Of a DNA stretch of 64,000 nt, positions 18,486 through 31,217 are shown one piece after another. The notes beneath the pieces were generated by a model. It had not been told where the DNA came from, did not search any database, and saw only the letters and a list, made by a program, of their open reading frames with translations. Positions within the stretch are counted from its first letter, which is position 1. Every line of letters starts with the position of its first letter. The position numbers and the translations under genes were made by a program. Source of the DNA: Sinorhizobium terangae (GTDB taxonomy: Bacteria > Pseudomonadota > Alphaproteobacteria > Rhizobiales > Rhizobiaceae); NCBI RefSeq assembly GCF_029714365.1, contig NZ_CP121659.1, forward strand, positions 930,001 to 994,000, read 5' to 3'.

Positions 18486-19054
18486 CATCCGGCACCACGC
18501 TCGTTGCGCCGCAGCCGAAGGGGATCATCGATCCCTCGACCGGCAAGCCGATCGGCAGCAATGACGCTTTCTTCGGCGAGATCAACAACGAGCTTGCCGA
18601 CAAGGGTTTTCTCGTTACCTCGACCGACGAGCTGATCAACTGGGCCCGCACCGGTTCGCTGATGTGGATGACCTTTGGTCTTGCCTGCTGCGCCGTCGAA
18701 ATGATGCAGATGTCGATGCCGCGCTATGACGCCGAGCGTTTCGGCTTCGCGCCGCGCGCCTCACCGCGCCAGTCCGACGTCATGATCGTCGCCGGCACGC
18801 TTACCAACAAGATGGCACCCGCGCTTCGCAAGGTCTACGACCAGATGCCGGAGCCCCGCTATGTCATCTCGATGGGCTCCTGCGCCAACGGCGGCGGCTA
18901 CTATCACTATTCCTATTCGGTCGTGCGCGGTTGCGACCGCGTCGTGCCCGTCGACATCTACGTGCCAGGCTGTCCTCCCACGGCAGAAGCGCTGCTCTAT
19001 GGCGTGCTTCTGCTGCAGAAGAAGATCCGCCGGACCGGCACGATCGAGCGCTAA
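18476..19054 (+). CDS. nuoB: NADH-quinone oxidoreductase subunit B
   Basis: NuoB (192 residues) carries the N2 iron-sulfur cluster that passes electrons to quinone at the membrane interface. Its ligands are visible as tandem cysteines in [10 protein letters not shown] (about residue 70) and in [15 protein letters not shown] and PGCPPTAEA. The chosen ATG overlaps the end of nuoA by 10 bases, indicating coupled translation; the in-frame ATG at 18455 would lie further inside nuoA. Confidence 0.97.
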   Translation: MELTSGTTLVAPQPKGIIDPSTGKPIGSNDAFFGEINNELADKGFLVTSTDELINWARTGSLMWMTFGLACCAVEMMQMSMPRYDAERFGFAPRASPRQSDVMIVAGTLTNKMAPALRKVYDQMPEPRYVISMGSCANGGGYYHYSYSVVRGCDRVVPVDIYVPGCPPTAEALLYGVLLLQKKIRRTGTIER

Positions 19055-19072
19055 GGGCAGGGAGTCTTTAAG

Positions 19073-19678
19073 ATGAGTGAAGCCCTGAACGAGCTTGCCT
19101 CCTATCTGCGCGAGATGCGGGGTGCGCTGATCGCCGATTCGTCGATCAAATACGGCGAATTGACCCTGACGGTGGAGGCCGAGCACCTCATTGCGCTCCT
19201 GAGTTTCCTGCGCGACGACGTGCAGTGCGGTTTTGTCAGCCTGATCGATGTCTGCGGCGTAGACTACCCGCAGCGGCCGGATCGTTTCGACGTCGTCTAT
19301 CATCTGCTGTCGCCGCGCCAGAACCTGCGTGTCCGTGTCAAGGTCGCAACTGCCGACGGCGACCCCGTGCCTTCTGCCACTTCGGTCTATCCGGGTGCGG
19401 ACTGGTTCGAGCGGGAAGCTTACGACATGTACGGCATCCTCTTCACCGGGCATCCGGATCTGCGCCGCATCCTGACGGACTACGGTTTCGAAGGCCATCC
19501 GTTGCGCAAGGACTTCCCGCTGACCGGTTTCGTCGAGGTGCGTTACGACGACGAAGCCAAGCGGGTCGTCTACGAACCCGTAGAGCTGAAGCAGGAGTTC
19601 CGCAACTTCGATTTTCTTTCGCCCTGGGAGGGGACCGAATACGTCCTGCCCGGCGACGAGAAGGCGAAGGCACGGTGA
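19073..19678 (+). CDS. nuoC: NADH-quinone oxidoreductase subunit C
   Basis: This 201-residue subunit is the 30-kDa peripheral arm protein next to NuoD. The family signature [11 protein letters not shown] is visible as [14 protein letters not shown] (about residue 110), followed by [24 protein letters not shown]. It has no cofactor. The gene is separate from nuoD, as in other alphaproteobacteria, whereas E. coli has a nuoCD fusion. Confidence 0.97.
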   Translation: MSEALNELASYLREMRGALIADSSIKYGELTLTVEAEHLIALLSFLRDDVQCGFVSLIDVCGVDYPQRPDRFDVVYHLLSPRQNLRVRVKVATADGDPVPSATSVYPGADWFEREAYDMYGILFTGHPDLRRILTDYGFEGHPLRKDFPLTGFVEVRYDDEAKRVVYEPVELKQEFRNFDFLSPWEGTEYVLPGDEKAKAR

Positions 19679-19734
19679 TTTAAGTCGGCCCGTGGCGGTC
19701 CGGCGAGGACGCCAACCGGCCTGGAGCAATCGGT

Positions 19735-20925
19735 ATGACCGAACATAACGTCCGCAACTTCAACATCAACTTTGGCCCGCAGCATCCGGCGGCGCACGGC
19801 GTTCTGCGTCTCGTGCTTGAGCTCGACGGCGAAATCGTCGAGCGCGTCGATCCGCATATCGGCCTCCTGCATCGCGGCACGGAGAAGTTGATCGAGGCCA
19901 AGACCTACCTGCAGGCCATCCCCTACTTCGATCGGCTCGACTATGTTGCGCCGATGAACCAGGAGCATGCCTTCGCGCTTGCCGTCGAAAGATTGACGCG
20001 CACGGAGGTGCCGATCCGCGGTCAGCTTATCCGTGTTCTTTACTCGGAAATCGGCCGTATCCTTTCGCATCTTCTTAACGTGACAACGCAGGCGATGGAC
20101 GTCGGTGCGCTGACGCCGCCGCTCTGGGGTTTCGAAGAGCGCGAGAAGCTGATGGTCTTCTATGAGCGCGCCTGTGGCGCCCGCATGCACTCGGCCTATA
20201 TTCGGCCGGGCGGCGTGCACCAGGACCTGCCGCATCAGCTCGTCGAGGACATCGGCAAATGGATCGATCCGTTCCTGAAGACCGTCGACGATATCGACGA
20301 GCTGCTTACCGGTAACCGTATCTTCAAGCAGCGCAACGTCGATATCGGCGTCGTAAAGCTGGAGGATGCCTGGGCCTGGGGCTTCTCCGGCGTGATGGTG
20401 CGCGGCTCTGGCGCCGCCTGGGACCTGCGTCGCGCGCAGCCCTATGAGTGCTATTCCGATCTCGAATTCGATATCCCGATCGGCAAGAACGGCGACTGCT
20501 ACGACCGCTACCTGATCCGCATGATCGAAATGCGCGAATCTGCGAGGATCATGCGCCAGTGCGTGAACCGCCTGCTCGGCGACGCCGAGGCCGGGCCGGT
20601 CTCTTCGATGGACGGCAAGATCGTGCCGCCGAAGCGCGGCGAGATGAAGCGTTCGATGGAGGCCTTGATCCATCACTTCAAGCTCTATACCGAGGGCTAC
20701 CACGTCCCGGCCGGCGAAGTTTATGCCGCGGTCGAAGCGCCCAAGGGCGAATTCGGCGTCTATCTGGTCTCCGATGGTTCCAACAAGCCATACCGGTGCA
20801 AGATCCGCGCCCCGGGCTATGCCCACCTGCAGGCCATGGACTTCATCTGTCGCGGACACCAGCTCGCCGACGTCTCGGCCGTGCTCGGCTCCCTGGACAT
20901 CGTGTTTGGCGAGGTAGACCGCTGA
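19735..20925 (+). CDS. nuoD: NADH-quinone oxidoreductase subunit D
   Basis: NuoD (396 residues) is the 49-kDa subunit that forms the quinone pocket with NuoB. Its conserved N-terminal [13 protein letters not shown] carries the quinone-facing His residues, and the downstream motifs [12 protein letters not shown] and GDCYDRY are intact. Length and motifs are normal. Its stop codon overlaps the start of the next small gene by one base (TGATG). Confidence 0.97.
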   Translation: MTEHNVRNFNINFGPQHPAAHGVLRLVLELDGEIVERVDPHIGLLHRGTEKLIEAKTYLQAIPYFDRLDYVAPMNQEHAFALAVERLTRTEVPIRGQLIRVLYSEIGRILSHLLNVTTQAMDVGALTPPLWGFEEREKLMVFYERACGARMHSAYIRPGGVHQDLPHQLVEDIGKWIDPFLKTVDDIDELLTGNRIFKQRNVDIGVVKLEDAWAWGFSGVMVRGSGAAWDLRRAQPYECYSDLEFDIPIGKNGDCYDRYLIRMIEMRESARIMRQCVNRLLGDAEAGPVSSMDGKIVPPKRGEMKRSMEALIHHFKLYTEGYHVPAGEVYAAVEAPKGEFGVYLVSDGSNKPYRCKIRAPGYAHLQAMDFICRGHQLADVSAVLGSLDIVFGEVDR

Positions 20926-21179
20926 TGCGTCTGGCGCTGCTTGCCGTTCTCGGGCTTCTTGCGTTCACTTCTGCGGCTTTCGCCCAGGAGGACGTGAACA
21001 GCGCGTCGTCCGAGGCATTGCGCGGCGGCTCCATGTCCGCGCTCCTGTCGAAGGGCTATGAGATCAAGGCCGCGGTCGCCAACGGCACGCGCTACATCGT
21101 ATTTTTGCAGAAAGACCAGTCAGCCTATGCCTGCGAATTCGTCTCCGTGGCGAAATCGCGGTGCGGTTCGATTAACTGA
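20925..21179 (+). CDS. Small exported protein within the nuo operon
   Basis: An 84-residue protein with a typical signal peptide: MR, then a leucine/alanine-rich core of about 14 residues, then SAAFAQED, with cleavage likely after residue 20. The mature part is about 64 residues with two cysteines (in YACEFV and SRCGS), which could form a disulfide in the periplasm. Its start overlaps the nuoD stop by one base and it ends 16 bases before nuoE, so it is expressed with complex I. I do not recognise a family beyond a short conserved rhizobial hypothetical. A role in assembling or shielding the complex is possible, but is only inference from position. Confidence 0.8.
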   Translation: MRLALLAVLGLLAFTSAAFAQEDVNSASSEALRGGSMSALLSKGYEIKAAVANGTRYIVFLQKDQSAYACEFVSVAKSRCGSIN

Positions 21180-21195
21180 TAAGGTGTCCACTAGA

Positions 21196-22335
21196 ATGTC
21201 CGTTCGTCGACTAGCCGAAGACACTGTCCAGCCAGCGAGCTTTGCGTTCAACAAAGAGAATGCTGCCTGGGCGAAGGCAACGATCAAGAAATATCCGAAA
21301 GGCCGCGAGCAGTCGGCGGTCATTCCCCTGCTGATGCGCGCTCAAGAGCAGGATGGCTGGGTCACGAAGGCAGCGATCGAGTCGGTAGCAGACATGCTTG
21401 GCATGCCCTATATCCGCGTTCTCGAGGTTGCGACGTTCTACACGCAGTTCCAGCTGAAACCGGTCGGCACGCGTGCGCACGTGCAGGTTTGCGGAACCAC
21501 GCCGTGCATGCTGCGCGGCGCCGAGGACCTGATCAAGGTCTGCAAGAGCAAGATCGCCTCGGATCCCTTCACCCTGAACGAGAGCGGTACCCTGTCGTGG
21601 GAAGAAGTCGAATGTCAGGGCGCCTGCGTCAATGCGCCGATGGTGATGATCTTCAAAGACACGTTCGAAGACCTGACGCCTGAGCGCCTGGAACAGATTA
21701 TCGACGACTTCGAAGCAGGCAAGGGTGCGGCAGTTACGCCCGGGCCCCAGATCGACCGCGTCTATTCCGCGCCCGTTGGCGGCCCGACGACATTGCTGGC
21801 GCTGGATCCGGCGACGACAAATAGCCCCGCACAGGCAAATCCCGGCCGGGCGAAGAAGACCTCGAACGAGCCGGCGGTCAGCATCCCGCCGGCGAACGCA
21901 GCAAGGGCGAAGACCGCAAGCGCGGTTACCAATCCCACATTGAAGACGCCGGCCACCGCGCGGAAAGAAGCGGCAACCATCGCCAAGATCGAAGGCGAGA
22001 CCGTCGACAAGTCCAAGCCTGCCAAGCCTGCGGTCGTAGGCCGGCCGTCTCTCGAAGACAAAAACCGCCCGGCGAGCATCGAAAAGCCGGCGACGGTCGA
22101 CGATCTCAAGCTGATCTCGGGCGTCGGCCCCAAGATCGAGGGGATCCTGCACGAGATCGGCATCTACACGTTTGCGCAGGTTGCCTCCTGGAAGAAGGCC
22201 GAGCGCGAATGGGTCGACGGGTATCTGAATTTCAAGGGCCGTATCGAGCGCGACGATTGGGTCAAGCAGGCCAAGGCGCTCGCCAAGGGCGGTGAAGCCG
22301 AATACATCAAGGTTTTCGGCAAGAAGCCGCGGTAA
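21196..22335 (+). CDS. nuoE: NADH-quinone oxidoreductase subunit E with C-terminal helix-hairpin-helix-like extension
   Basis: The first 175 residues are the 24-kDa subunit with the N1a [2Fe-2S] ligands Cys99, Cys104, Cys140 and Cys144 (CGTTPC and CQGAC). The chain then continues to 379 residues, more than twice the usual 160-170. Residues about 185-300 are a Pro/Ala/Lys-rich linker. Residues 302-362 form a compact domain starting [18 protein letters not shown], like the helix-hairpin-helix 'ISGIGPK' fold. The same domain ends the extra protein encoded between nuoF and nuoG. The start at 21196 follows from the conserved N-terminus. The extension may help tether the NADH module, which is inference. 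Confidence 0.95.
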   Translation: MSVRRLAEDTVQPASFAFNKENAAWAKATIKKYPKGREQSAVIPLLMRAQEQDGWVTKAAIESVADMLGMPYIRVLEVATFYTQFQLKPVGTRAHVQVCGTTPCMLRGAEDLIKVCKSKIASDPFTLNESGTLSWEEVECQGACVNAPMVMIFKDTFEDLTPERLEQIIDDFEAGKGAAVTPGPQIDRVYSAPVGGPTTLLALDPATTNSPAQANPGRAKKTSNEPAVSIPPANAARAKTASAVTNPTLKTPATARKEAATIAKIEGETVDKSKPAKPAVVGRPSLEDKNRPASIEKPATVDDLKLISGVGPKIEGILHEIGIYTFAQVASWKKAEREWVDGYLNFKGRIERDDWVKQAKALAKGGEAEYIKVFGKKPR

Positions 22336-22346
22336 AGAGGTGAACC

Positions 22347-23651
<1,305 letters not shown>

Positions 23652-23657
23652 CGACCG

Positions 23658-24302
23658 ATGGCCGGGGCACGTAAGGACGGACAAAGCATGGAAAAGCCCG
23701 GCGTAGTCATTCCATTCGCGCGGTCCCTCGACGTCGACCCGGCCGATCCGTTCGGCATGGCCGAATGGATGAAAAACATGCCGAACCTGCCGCTGCACCC
23801 GCTGATGGCGCATCCGACGGCCGCGGTCGCGGCCGCGACGGCGCTTGGCTTCGGCCTATCGAGCCATATCGCCGGCATCATGTTCGGCGCCATGCAGGGC
23901 GCTGTGAGTGCAATGCAGCAAGGCATCTCGGCGCCGGTGCTGCCACACGCAGCCGCGCCGAAGCCTACGGCAGCGCCGGCCAAGCGGGTGGTAGCGCAAG
24001 CTCCGGAAGCATTGCCGGCTCCCGTTGTTGCGCGGCCCTCCAGGGTGTCCAGGCCGAAGGCAAAAGCGAAGGCGCCGGCCAAGTCTGCAAAGCCGTCGGT
24101 TGCAGCCGATGACCTCAAGCGGATTTCCGGCATCGGTCCGAAGCTTGAGCAGGTCTTGAACGCCAGGGGCATCCGCCGCTTTGCCGACATCGCCGCCTTA
24201 AGCGAGGCGGACGTGGCGCGACTGGATAAGGAACTCGGCTTCGACGGCCGCATCCTGCGCGACGATTGGGTAGGGCAGGCGAAGGCGCTCAAGGGCGTGT
24301 GA
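23658..24302 (+). CDS. Conserved protein of the nuo operon with NuoE-like C-terminal domain
   Basis: This 214-residue protein sits 6 bases after nuoF and is not a standard complex I subunit. Its N-terminal half has a Met/Pro-rich stretch and an alanine/glycine-rich hydrophobic segment (about residues 50-85) that could be membrane-associated or amphipathic. A Pro/Ala/Lys linker follows. Residues about 150-212 form a helix-hairpin-helix-like domain (DDLKRISGIGPKLEQVL, ending DDWVGQAKAL) clearly related to the end of NuoE. I used the ATG at 23658, with GGAG upstream; MEKPGVV at 23688 is an alternative. The function is unknown. The shared domain suggests a complex I accessory or assembly factor. 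Confidence 0.85.
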   Translation: MAGARKDGQSMEKPGVVIPFARSLDVDPADPFGMAEWMKNMPNLPLHPLMAHPTAAVAAATALGFGLSSHIAGIMFGAMQGAVSAMQQGISAPVLPHAAAPKPTAAPAKRVVAQAPEALPAPVVARPSRVSRPKAKAKAPAKSAKPSVAADDLKRISGIGPKLEQVLNARGIRRFADIAALSEADVARLDKELGFDGRILRDDWVGQAKALKGV

Positions 24303-24417
24303 TGAAAGATTATGAGGCGATGACCCCTCCGCGGCCATCGCCACCAAGCGGCGTGGCCGTAACGGAATTGTCTGCCGCCGAGAGGCAGGCGGACGGAAGA
24401 CAGGATTGAGTGCGAAG

Positions 24418-26499
24418 ATGGCAAAGCTGAAAGTCGACGGAAAAGAGATCGAGGTCCCGGATCATTTCACCCTGCTCCAGGCGTGTGAAGAGGCCGGCGC
24501 CGAGGTTCCGCGCTTCTGTTTCCATGAGCGGCTTTCGGTCGCCGGCAACTGCCGCATGTGTCTGGTCGAAGTGAAGGGCGGACCGCCGAAGCCGGCAGCC
24601 TCGTGCGCCATGGGTGTGCGCGATCTGCGTCCCGGCCCGAATGGCGAGGTGCCGGAAGTCTTCACGACCACGCCGATGGTCAAGAAGGCGCGCGAAGGCG
24701 TCATGGAGTTCCTGCTGATCAACCACCCGCTCGACTGCCCGATCTGCGACCAAGGCGGTGAATGCGACCTGCAGGATCAGGCCATGGCGTTCGGCATCGA
24801 CAGCTCGCGCTACCAGGAAAACAAGCGCGCGGTCGAGGACAAGTATATCGGCCCGCTGGTGAAGACGGTGATGAACCGCTGCATCCATTGCACGCGCTGC
24901 GTCCGCTTCACGACGGAAGTCGCCGGCATTGCCGAGCTCGGCCTCATCGGCCGCGGCGAGGACGCCGAGATCACCACTTATCTCGAACAGGCGATGACCT
25001 CAGAGCTGCAGGGCAACGTCGTCGACCTCTGCCCGGTCGGCGCTCTCACCTCCAAGCCCTTCGCCTTCACGGCCCGTCCCTGGGAACTGAACAAGACGGA
25101 GTCAATCGACGTCATGGACGCCGTCGGTTCGGCGATCCGCGTCGACACGCGCGGCCGCGAAGTGATGCGCATCATGCCCCGCGTCAACGAGGACATCAAC
25201 GAGGAGTGGATCTCCGACAAGACCCGCTTCATCTGGGATGGGCTGAAGACACAGCGCCTCGACCGTCCCTACGTCAAGAAGGATGGCCGTCTACAGCCCG
25301 CAAGCTGGAGCGATGCGTTCCAGGCGATCAAGGCTGCCGTGGCAAACACCTCGGGCGACAAGACCGGTGCGATCGCCGGCGATCTCGCTTCCGTCGAAGA
25401 GATGTACGCTCTGAAGGAGCTTGTCGCGTCGCTCGGCTCTGAGAACATCGACTGCCGGCAGGACGGTGCCGCACTCGACCCATCGCTCGGCCGCGCCAGC
25501 TACATCTTCAACCCGACGATCCAAGGTATCGAAAACGCCGATGCGCTGCTCATTATCGGCTCCAACCCGCGCTTTGAAGCGTCCGTGCTCAATGCGCGCA
25601 TCCGCAAGCGCTACCGCATGGGCAATTTTCCGATCGGCGTGATCGGCGAACAGAGTGAACTGCGCTACGACTATGAATATCTCGGCGCGGGCAGCGAAAC
25701 GCTTGCCGAACTCCTTTCCGGCAAGGCCAAGTTCCTCGCCACCTTGAAGAAGGCCGAGCGGCCGCTGATCGTCGTCGGCCAGGGTGCGCTGGCAGGGGAG
25801 GGCGGTGCGGCCGTCCTCGCAAATGCGGCAAAGCTCGCAGTCGCGGTCGGCGCGGTCGGTGCGGATTGGAACGGCTTCGCCGTGCTTCACACCGCAGCCT
25901 CGCGCGTCGGCGCTCTCGATCTTGGCTTCGTCCCCGGCAAGGGCGGCAAGTCGGCCGCGGAAATGGTCGCCGGCACCGACGTGCTCTTCCTGCTCGGTGC
26001 GGATGAGATCGACCTTTCGGCGCGAAAGGCCGGCTTCACCGTCTATATTGGTTCGCACGGGGACAACGGCGCACATGCGGCCGATGTTATTCTCCCGGGC
26101 GCGACCTATACCGAAAAGTCCGGGACCTGGGTCAATACCGAAGGCCGGGTACAGGTTGGTAGCCGCGCGGGCTTCGCCCCGGGCGACGCGCGTGAGGACT
26201 GGGCCATTATCCGCGCGCTTTCCGATGTGCTCGGCCGGAAGCTGCCCTTTGATTCGCTTGGCGAATTGCGTGCGAAACTCTACGCGGCACATCCGCATTT
26301 CGCCGATATCGACGCGATCGCAGCCGGCGACAGCGATGAAATTGCCGCACTCGCACAAAAAGCAGGTGCGATGGCAAAATCCGCGTTTGCGTCTCCGGTC
26401 AAAGACTTCTATTTGACGAACCCGATAGCGCGCGCATCCGCCGTCATGGCCGAATGCTCGGCTTTGGCACGCAACAATTTCAAAGCTGCGGCGGAATGA
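24418..26499 (+). CDS. nuoG: NADH-quinone oxidoreductase subunit G
   Basis: NuoG (693 residues) is the 75-kDa subunit carrying a [2Fe-2S] and two [4Fe-4S] clusters along the electron path. The N-terminal ferredoxin-like domain has CRMCLVEV (about residue 47), then CPICDQGGECDLQDQ (about 108) and CIHCTRCVRF (about 155). The C-terminal half is a molybdopterin-oxidoreductase-like domain that has lost its cofactor in this family. I prefer the ATG at 24418 (MAKLKVDGKEI, the conserved start) to the in-frame start at 24406. It is preceded by an unexplained 115-base gap. Confidence 0.96.
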   Translation: MAKLKVDGKEIEVPDHFTLLQACEEAGAEVPRFCFHERLSVAGNCRMCLVEVKGGPPKPAASCAMGVRDLRPGPNGEVPEVFTTTPMVKKAREGVMEFLLINHPLDCPICDQGGECDLQDQAMAFGIDSSRYQENKRAVEDKYIGPLVKTVMNRCIHCTRCVRFTTEVAGIAELGLIGRGEDAEITTYLEQAMTSELQGNVVDLCPVGALTSKPFAFTARPWELNKTESIDVMDAVGSAIRVDTRGREVMRIMPRVNEDINEEWISDKTRFIWDGLKTQRLDRPYVKKDGRLQPASWSDAFQAIKAAVANTSGDKTGAIAGDLASVEEMYALKELVASLGSENIDCRQDGAALDPSLGRASYIFNPTIQGIENADALLIIGSNPRFEASVLNARIRKRYRMGNFPIGVIGEQSELRYDYEYLGAGSETLAELLSGKAKFLATLKKAERPLIVVGQGALAGEGGAAVLANAAKLAVAVGAVGADWNGFAVLHTAASRVGALDLGFVPGKGGKSAAEMVAGTDVLFLLGADEIDLSARKAGFTVYIGSHGDNGAHAADVILPGATYTEKSGTWVNTEGRVQVGSRAGFAPGDAREDWAIIRALSDVLGRKLPFDSLGELRAKLYAAHPHFADIDAIAAGDSDEIAALAQKAGAMAKSAFASPVKDFYLTNPIARASAVMAECSALARNNFKAAAE

Positions 26500-26519
26500 G
26501 CGCGAGGGAATAGAGTATC

Positions 26520-27563
26520 ATGGACGCTTTCGTTTCGACCTATCTCTGGCCTGCGATCATCATGATCGCCCAGTCGTTGCTGCTGCTGGTCGCGCTGCTG
26601 GTCTTCATCGCCTACATTCTGCTGGCCGACCGCAAGATCTGGGCCGCTGTGCAGCTCCGCCGCGGCCCGAACGTCGTCGGTCCCTGGGGATTGTTCCAGT
26701 CCTTCGCCGACCTCCTGAAATTCGTTTTCAAGGAGCCGGTCATTCCGGCCGGTGCCAACAAGACGATCTTCCTCCTTGCGCCGCTGGTTTCGGTGACGCT
26801 TGCGCTTGCTGCCTGGGCGGTCATTCCGCTCAACGCAAACTGGGTGATCGCGAACATCAACGTCGGCATCCTCTTCGTCTTCGCCATATCTTCTCTTGAA
26901 GTTTATGGCATCATCATGGGCGGCTGGGCGTCTAACTCGAAGTATCCCTTCCTCGGCGCCTTGCGTTCCGCCGCGCAGATGGTGTCCTACGAAGTTTCGA
27001 TCGGCTTCGTCATCGTCACGGTTCTGCTTTGCGTCGGCTCGCTCAACCTGACGGACATCGTCACCGCACAGACCGACGGCCTTGGAACGATGATCGGCCT
27101 GCCGGCTTCGTTCCTCGACTGGCATTGGCTGTCGCTGTTCCCGATGTTCGTCGTGTTCTTCATCTCGGCCCTTGCCGAGACGAACCGTCCGCCCTTCGAT
27201 CTGCCCGAAGCCGAATCCGAACTCGTTGCCGGCTTCATGGTCGAATACGGCTCTACTCCGTATATGATGTTCATGCTCGGCGAATACGCGGCGATCTGCC
27301 TTATGTGCGCGCTGACGACGATCCTGTTCCTCGGCGGCTGGCTTCCCCCGCTCGACGTGTGGTTCCTGAACTGGGTCCCGGGCATCGTCTGGTTCGTGCT
27401 GAAGGCCTCGTTCGTGTTCTTCATGTTCGCGATGGTCAAGGCTTTCGTGCCGCGCTACCGCTACGACCAGTTGATGCGCCTCGGCTGGAAGGTCTTCCTT
27501 CCGCTGTCGCTCGCCATGGTCGTCATCGTCGCATTCGTTTTGAAGCTGATGGGGTGGGCTTGA
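26520..27563 (+). CDS. nuoH: NADH-quinone oxidoreductase subunit H
   Basis: NuoH (347 residues) is the eight-helix membrane subunit that joins the quinone pocket to the proton-pumping arm. The motifs [20 protein letters not shown] (first loop) and [19 protein letters not shown] (the acidic E-channel loop) are intact. Length is normal for the family. It starts 20 bases after nuoG. Confidence 0.97.
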   Translation: MDAFVSTYLWPAIIMIAQSLLLLVALLVFIAYILLADRKIWAAVQLRRGPNVVGPWGLFQSFADLLKFVFKEPVIPAGANKTIFLLAPLVSVTLALAAWAVIPLNANWVIANINVGILFVFAISSLEVYGIIMGGWASNSKYPFLGALRSAAQMVSYEVSIGFVIVTVLLCVGSLNLTDIVTAQTDGLGTMIGLPASFLDWHWLSLFPMFVVFFISALAETNRPPFDLPEAESELVAGFMVEYGSTPYMMFMLGEYAAICLMCALTTILFLGGWLPPLDVWFLNWVPGIVWFVLKASFVFFMFAMVKAFVPRYRYDQLMRLGWKVFLPLSLAMVVIVAFVLKLMGWA

Positions 27564-27624
27564 TGTCCGTCCGCGCTTCGCTGCATACCGCCGGCGTCTC
27601 CGAGGCCGGCAAGTTTGGAGGTAA

Positions 27625-28119
27625 ATGATGGCCGGTCTCTCGCAAGCCGTCAACTCGCTGTTCCTCAAGGAATTCGTCGGCGCGTTCTTCTTGTCCATGC
27701 GCTATTTCTTCAGGCCGAAGGCGACCGTGAACTATCCCTTCGAAAAGGGGCCGGTCAGCCCGCGTTTCCGCGGTGAGCATGCGCTCCGCCGTTATCCGAA
27801 CGGGGAAGAGCGCTGCATCGCCTGCAAGCTGTGCGAGGCGATCTGTCCTGCCCAGGCAATCACCATCGAGGCCGGCCCGCGCCGCAACGACGGCACGCGC
27901 CGCACGGTGCGCTACGACATCGACATGGTGAAGTGCATCTATTGCGGGTTCTGCCAGGAAGCCTGTCCGGTCGACGCCATCGTCGAGGGGCCGAACTTCG
28001 AATTCGCCACCGAAACGCGTGAAGAGCTTTACTACGACAAGGAAAAGCTGCTCGCCAATGGCGACCGTTGGGAACGGGAAATCGCGCGCAACATCGCGAT
28101 GGACTCGCCCTACCGCTGA
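27625..28119 (+). CDS. nuoI: NADH-quinone oxidoreductase subunit I
   Basis: NuoI (164 residues) holds the N6a and N6b [4Fe-4S] clusters. Both CxxCxxCxxxCP motifs are present: [13 protein letters not shown] (about residue 65) and [13 protein letters not shown] (about 105). The first 25 residues form the amphipathic helix that lies on the membrane arm. GGAGG precedes a double ATG, so starts at 27625 or 27628 are both possible. Confidence 0.97.
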   Translation: MMAGLSQAVNSLFLKEFVGAFFLSMRYFFRPKATVNYPFEKGPVSPRFRGEHALRRYPNGEERCIACKLCEAICPAQAITIEAGPRRNDGTRRTVRYDIDMVKCIYCGFCQEACPVDAIVEGPNFEFATETREELYYDKEKLLANGDRWEREIARNIAMDSPYR

Positions 28120-28263
28120 GGCTATCTGCGTGACGCTGTATCGCGCCGCTTAAGAGCGACGCATGTGAAACAGGTATTGGGCGCCGGCCGGACCGTGTCC
28201 GGCTTTGCCCATGGAGTGGAGGCAGGCGCCTTCACGCCGAGCAAGACGAAAAAGGCACCGATC

Positions 28264-28878
28264 ATGGGTCTGCAGGTTCTTTTTTTCTATCTCTTTGCCT
28301 TCATTGCGGTGGCATCGGCATTCATGGTCATTGCATCGAAGAACCCGGTTTATTCGGTTCTGTTCCTGATCCTGACCTTCTTCAACTCGGCGGGGCTCTT
28401 CCTGCTGACGGGGGCCGAGTTCCTGGCAATGATCCTGCTCGTCGTCTATGTCGGCGCGGTGGCGGTTCTGTTCCTGTTCGTCGTGATGATGCTCGACATC
28501 GATTTCGCGGAGCTGCGCGCGGGTGTGCTTGAATATGCGCCGATCGGCGCTCTGATCGGATTGATCCTTGCGGCCGAACTCATCATCGTCGTCGGCGGCA
28601 CGACCTTCTCGCCGGAAATCGCCAAGGGTATCGCGATGCCGATTCCGCCGGTAACCGAGCGGACCAATACGGCCGCACTCGGCGACGTTCTCTACACACA
28701 TTACATCTACTTCTTCCAAATCGCGGGGCTCGTGCTGCTCGTCGCCATGATCGGCGCCATCGTGCTGACGCTGCGCCACCGCCAGAACATCAAGCGCCAG
28801 AGCATTCCGCGGCAGGTTGCCCGCGCACCCGAGACCGCTGTCGAGGTGATCACGGTCAAGCCGGGGCAGGGCATCTAA
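28264..28878 (+). CDS. nuoJ: NADH-quinone oxidoreductase subunit J
   Basis: NuoJ (204 residues) is a membrane subunit with five predicted helices. The conserved third helix [20 protein letters not shown], which contains the pi-bulge region implicated in coupling, is clear. The ATG at 28264 fits the family N-terminus ([11 protein letters not shown]); an extension to 28165 is unconserved. The 144-base gap after nuoI is the largest in the operon, with no promoter I can defend. Confidence 0.96.
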   Translation: MGLQVLFFYLFAFIAVASAFMVIASKNPVYSVLFLILTFFNSAGLFLLTGAEFLAMILLVVYVGAVAVLFLFVVMMLDIDFAELRAGVLEYAPIGALIGLILAAELIIVVGGTTFSPEIAKGIAMPIPPVTERTNTAALGDVLYTHYIYFFQIAGLVLLVAMIGAIVLTLRHRQNIKRQSIPRQVARAPETAVEVITVKPGQGI

Positions 28879-28906
28879 TCCGGACGCGAGGTCGAGGAAC
28901 TACAAC

Positions 28907-29215
28907 ATGGAAATCGGAATTTCCCACTATCTGACCGTCAGCGCCATCCTGTTCACGCTCGGCGTCTTCGGCATCTTTCTCAACCGGAAGAACGTCATCA
29001 TCATCCTGATGTCGGTGGAACTGATCCTGCTCGCTGTCAATATCAACATGGTGGCCTTCTCGGCCTTCCTGAACGACATCACCGGCCAGGTCTTCGCGCT
29101 GTTCATTCTGACGGTGGCGGCCGCCGAAGCGGCTATCGGACTTGCAATTCTCGTCGTCTTCTATCGCAACCGCGGCTCGATCGACGTCGAAGACATCAAC
29201 ACGATGAAGGGCTGA
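28907..29215 (+). CDS. nuoK: NADH-quinone oxidoreductase subunit K
   Basis: NuoK (102 residues) has three transmembrane helices. The two conserved membrane glutamates of the proton channel can be seen in [11 protein letters not shown] (about residue 37) and [11 protein letters not shown] (about residue 72). The length is canonical. nuoL starts 8 bases downstream. Confidence 0.97.
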   Translation: MEIGISHYLTVSAILFTLGVFGIFLNRKNVIIILMSVELILLAVNINMVAFSAFLNDITGQVFALFILTVAAAEAAIGLAILVVFYRNRGSIDVEDINTMKG

Positions 29216-29222
29216 TTGGGCT

Positions 29223-31217
29223 ATGGACACCATTATCAAGGCTATCGTCTTTCTGCCTCTGATCGGCTTTCTCGTTGCTGGTCTTCTGGGCACGCAGATC
29301 GGTGCCAAGGCATCCGAATATGTGACAAGCGGGCTGATGGTTATCGCGGTCGCGCTGTCCTGGCTCGTTTTCTTCAACGTCGCGCTCGGCGAAGAGGAAA
29401 TGCTCAAGGTTTCGGTACTGCGCTGGATCCAGTCCGGCAGCTTCGATGTCGAATGGGCCTTCCGTGTCGACACCCTGACGGCCGTCATGTTCGTGGTCGT
29501 CAACACGGTTTCGACGCTGGTGCACATCTATTCGATCGGATACATGCATCATGATCCGAACCGGCCGCGTTTCTTCGCCTATCTGTCGCTCTTCACCTTC
29601 GCGATGCTGATGCTGATCACGTCGGACAATCTCCTGCAGATGTTCTTCGGCTGGGAAGGCGTGGGCCTTGCGTCCTATCTGCTGATCGGCTTCTGGTACA
29701 AGAAGCCTTCGGCCAACGCTGCGGCGATCAAGGCCTTCATAGTCAACCGCGTCGGTGACTTCGGCTTCTCGCTCGGCATCTTCCTGGTCTTCGTGCTTTT
29801 CGGTTCGATCAATCTCGAAACCGTTTTCGCCACCGCCCAGAGCTACCTGCCTGCAGAAGGCGCCGAAGCCGGGGAAGCCGTCATCACGCTCTTCGGTATG
29901 CATCTCGACAAAGCGAACGCCGTGACGGCTGCCTGCCTGCTGCTCTTCATGGGCGCGATGGGCAAGTCGGCGCAGTTCCTTCTGCACACATGGCTGCCGG
30001 ATGCCATGGAAGGCCCGACCCCGGTGTCGGCCCTCATCCATGCTGCAACCATGGTCACCGCCGGCGTCTTCCTCGTCGCGCGCATGTCGCCGCTGTTCGA
30101 ACTCTCGCCCGATGCATTGACGGTCGTCACGCTGATCGGCGCCATCACCGCCTTCTTTGCCGCGACGGTCGGCCTCGTTCAGAACGACATCAAGCGCGTC
30201 ATCGCCTATTCGACCTGCTCGCAGCTCGGCTACATGTTCGTGGCGCTCGGCGTCGGCGCCTATGGCGCCGCGATCTTCCACCTCTTCACGCATGCCTTCT
30301 TCAAGGCGCTCCTGTTCCTTGGTGCCGGTTCGGTGATCCACGCCGTCGATGGCGAGCAGGACATGCGCTACATGGGCGGCTTGCGCACACACATTCCGGT
30401 CACCTACTGGATGATGTTCATCGGCACGATTGCGCTGACGGGCGTCGGCATTCCCGGAACCGTCATCGGCACGGCCGGCTTCTTCTCGAAGGATGCGATC
30501 ATCGAGTCGACCTTCGCCTCGCATAGTGCCGTCTCTACCTTCGCCTTCATCCTTCTGGTAATCGCCGCTCTGTTCACGAGCTTCTATTCGTGGCGCCTGA
30601 CGTTCATGACCTTCCACGGCAGACCGCGGGCTTCCTCGGACGTCATGCATCACGTCCATGAATCGCCGCAGGTGATGTTGGTGCCGCTTTATATCCTGGC
30701 CGCCGGCGCGCTTGTCGCGGGCTTCCTGTTCCACGATTATTTCTTCGGCCATCACTATGCCGAGTTCTGGCAGGGCTCTCTCTTCACGCTGCCGGAAAAT
30801 GAAGTTCTCGAGGAATACCACCACGTTCCGCTGTGGGTGCGGTGGAGCCCGTTCGTGGCCATGGCGCTCGGCCTCTACACCGCCTGGTACATGTACATCC
30901 GCTCGCCGGAGACGCCGAAGTACCTCGCCAACCAGCACCGCGGTCTTTACCAGTTCCTGCTGAACAAGTGGTACTTCGACGAGCTCTACGATTTCCTGTT
31001 CGTTCGTACCGCCAAGCGCCTCGGCACCTTCCTCTGGAAGGAGGGTGACGGCCGGGTGATCGACGGCTTTGGACCGAACGGTGTTGCGGCGCGTGTCCTC
31101 GATGTAACCGATCGCGTCGTGCGGATGCAGACCGGTTACCTTTATCACTACGCGTTCGCCATGCTGATCGGCATCGCTGCGCTCGTTACATGGATGATGC
31201 TCGGGAGTTCTTTCTGA
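29223..31217 (+). CDS. nuoL: NADH-quinone oxidoreductase subunit L
   Basis: NuoL (664 residues) is the distal antiporter-like proton pump. The core motif [19 protein letters not shown] (about residue 145) and the helix [31 protein letters not shown], with its Lys and His residues, are intact. The C-terminal region should hold the long lateral helix. Its stop overlaps the nuoM start by one base (TGATG). Confidence 0.97.
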   Translation: MDTIIKAIVFLPLIGFLVAGLLGTQIGAKASEYVTSGLMVIAVALSWLVFFNVALGEEEMLKVSVLRWIQSGSFDVEWAFRVDTLTAVMFVVVNTVSTLVHIYSIGYMHHDPNRPRFFAYLSLFTFAMLMLITSDNLLQMFFGWEGVGLASYLLIGFWYKKPSANAAAIKAFIVNRVGDFGFSLGIFLVFVLFGSINLETVFATAQSYLPAEGAEAGEAVITLFGMHLDKANAVTAACLLLFMGAMGKSAQFLLHTWLPDAMEGPTPVSALIHAATMVTAGVFLVARMSPLFELSPDALTVVTLIGAITAFFAATVGLVQNDIKRVIAYSTCSQLGYMFVALGVGAYGAAIFHLFTHAFFKALLFLGAGSVIHAVDGEQDMRYMGGLRTHIPVTYWMMFIGTIALTGVGIPGTVIGTAGFFSKDAIIESTFASHSAVSTFAFILLVIAALFTSFYSWRLTFMTFHGRPRASSDVMHHVHESPQVMLVPLYILAAGALVAGFLFHDYFFGHHYAEFWQGSLFTLPENEVLEEYHHVPLWVRWSPFVAMALGLYTAWYMYIRSPETPKYLANQHRGLYQFLLNKWYFDELYDFLFVRTAKRLGTFLWKEGDGRVIDGFGPNGVAARVLDVTDRVVRMQTGYLYHYAFAMLIGIAALVTWMMLGSSF

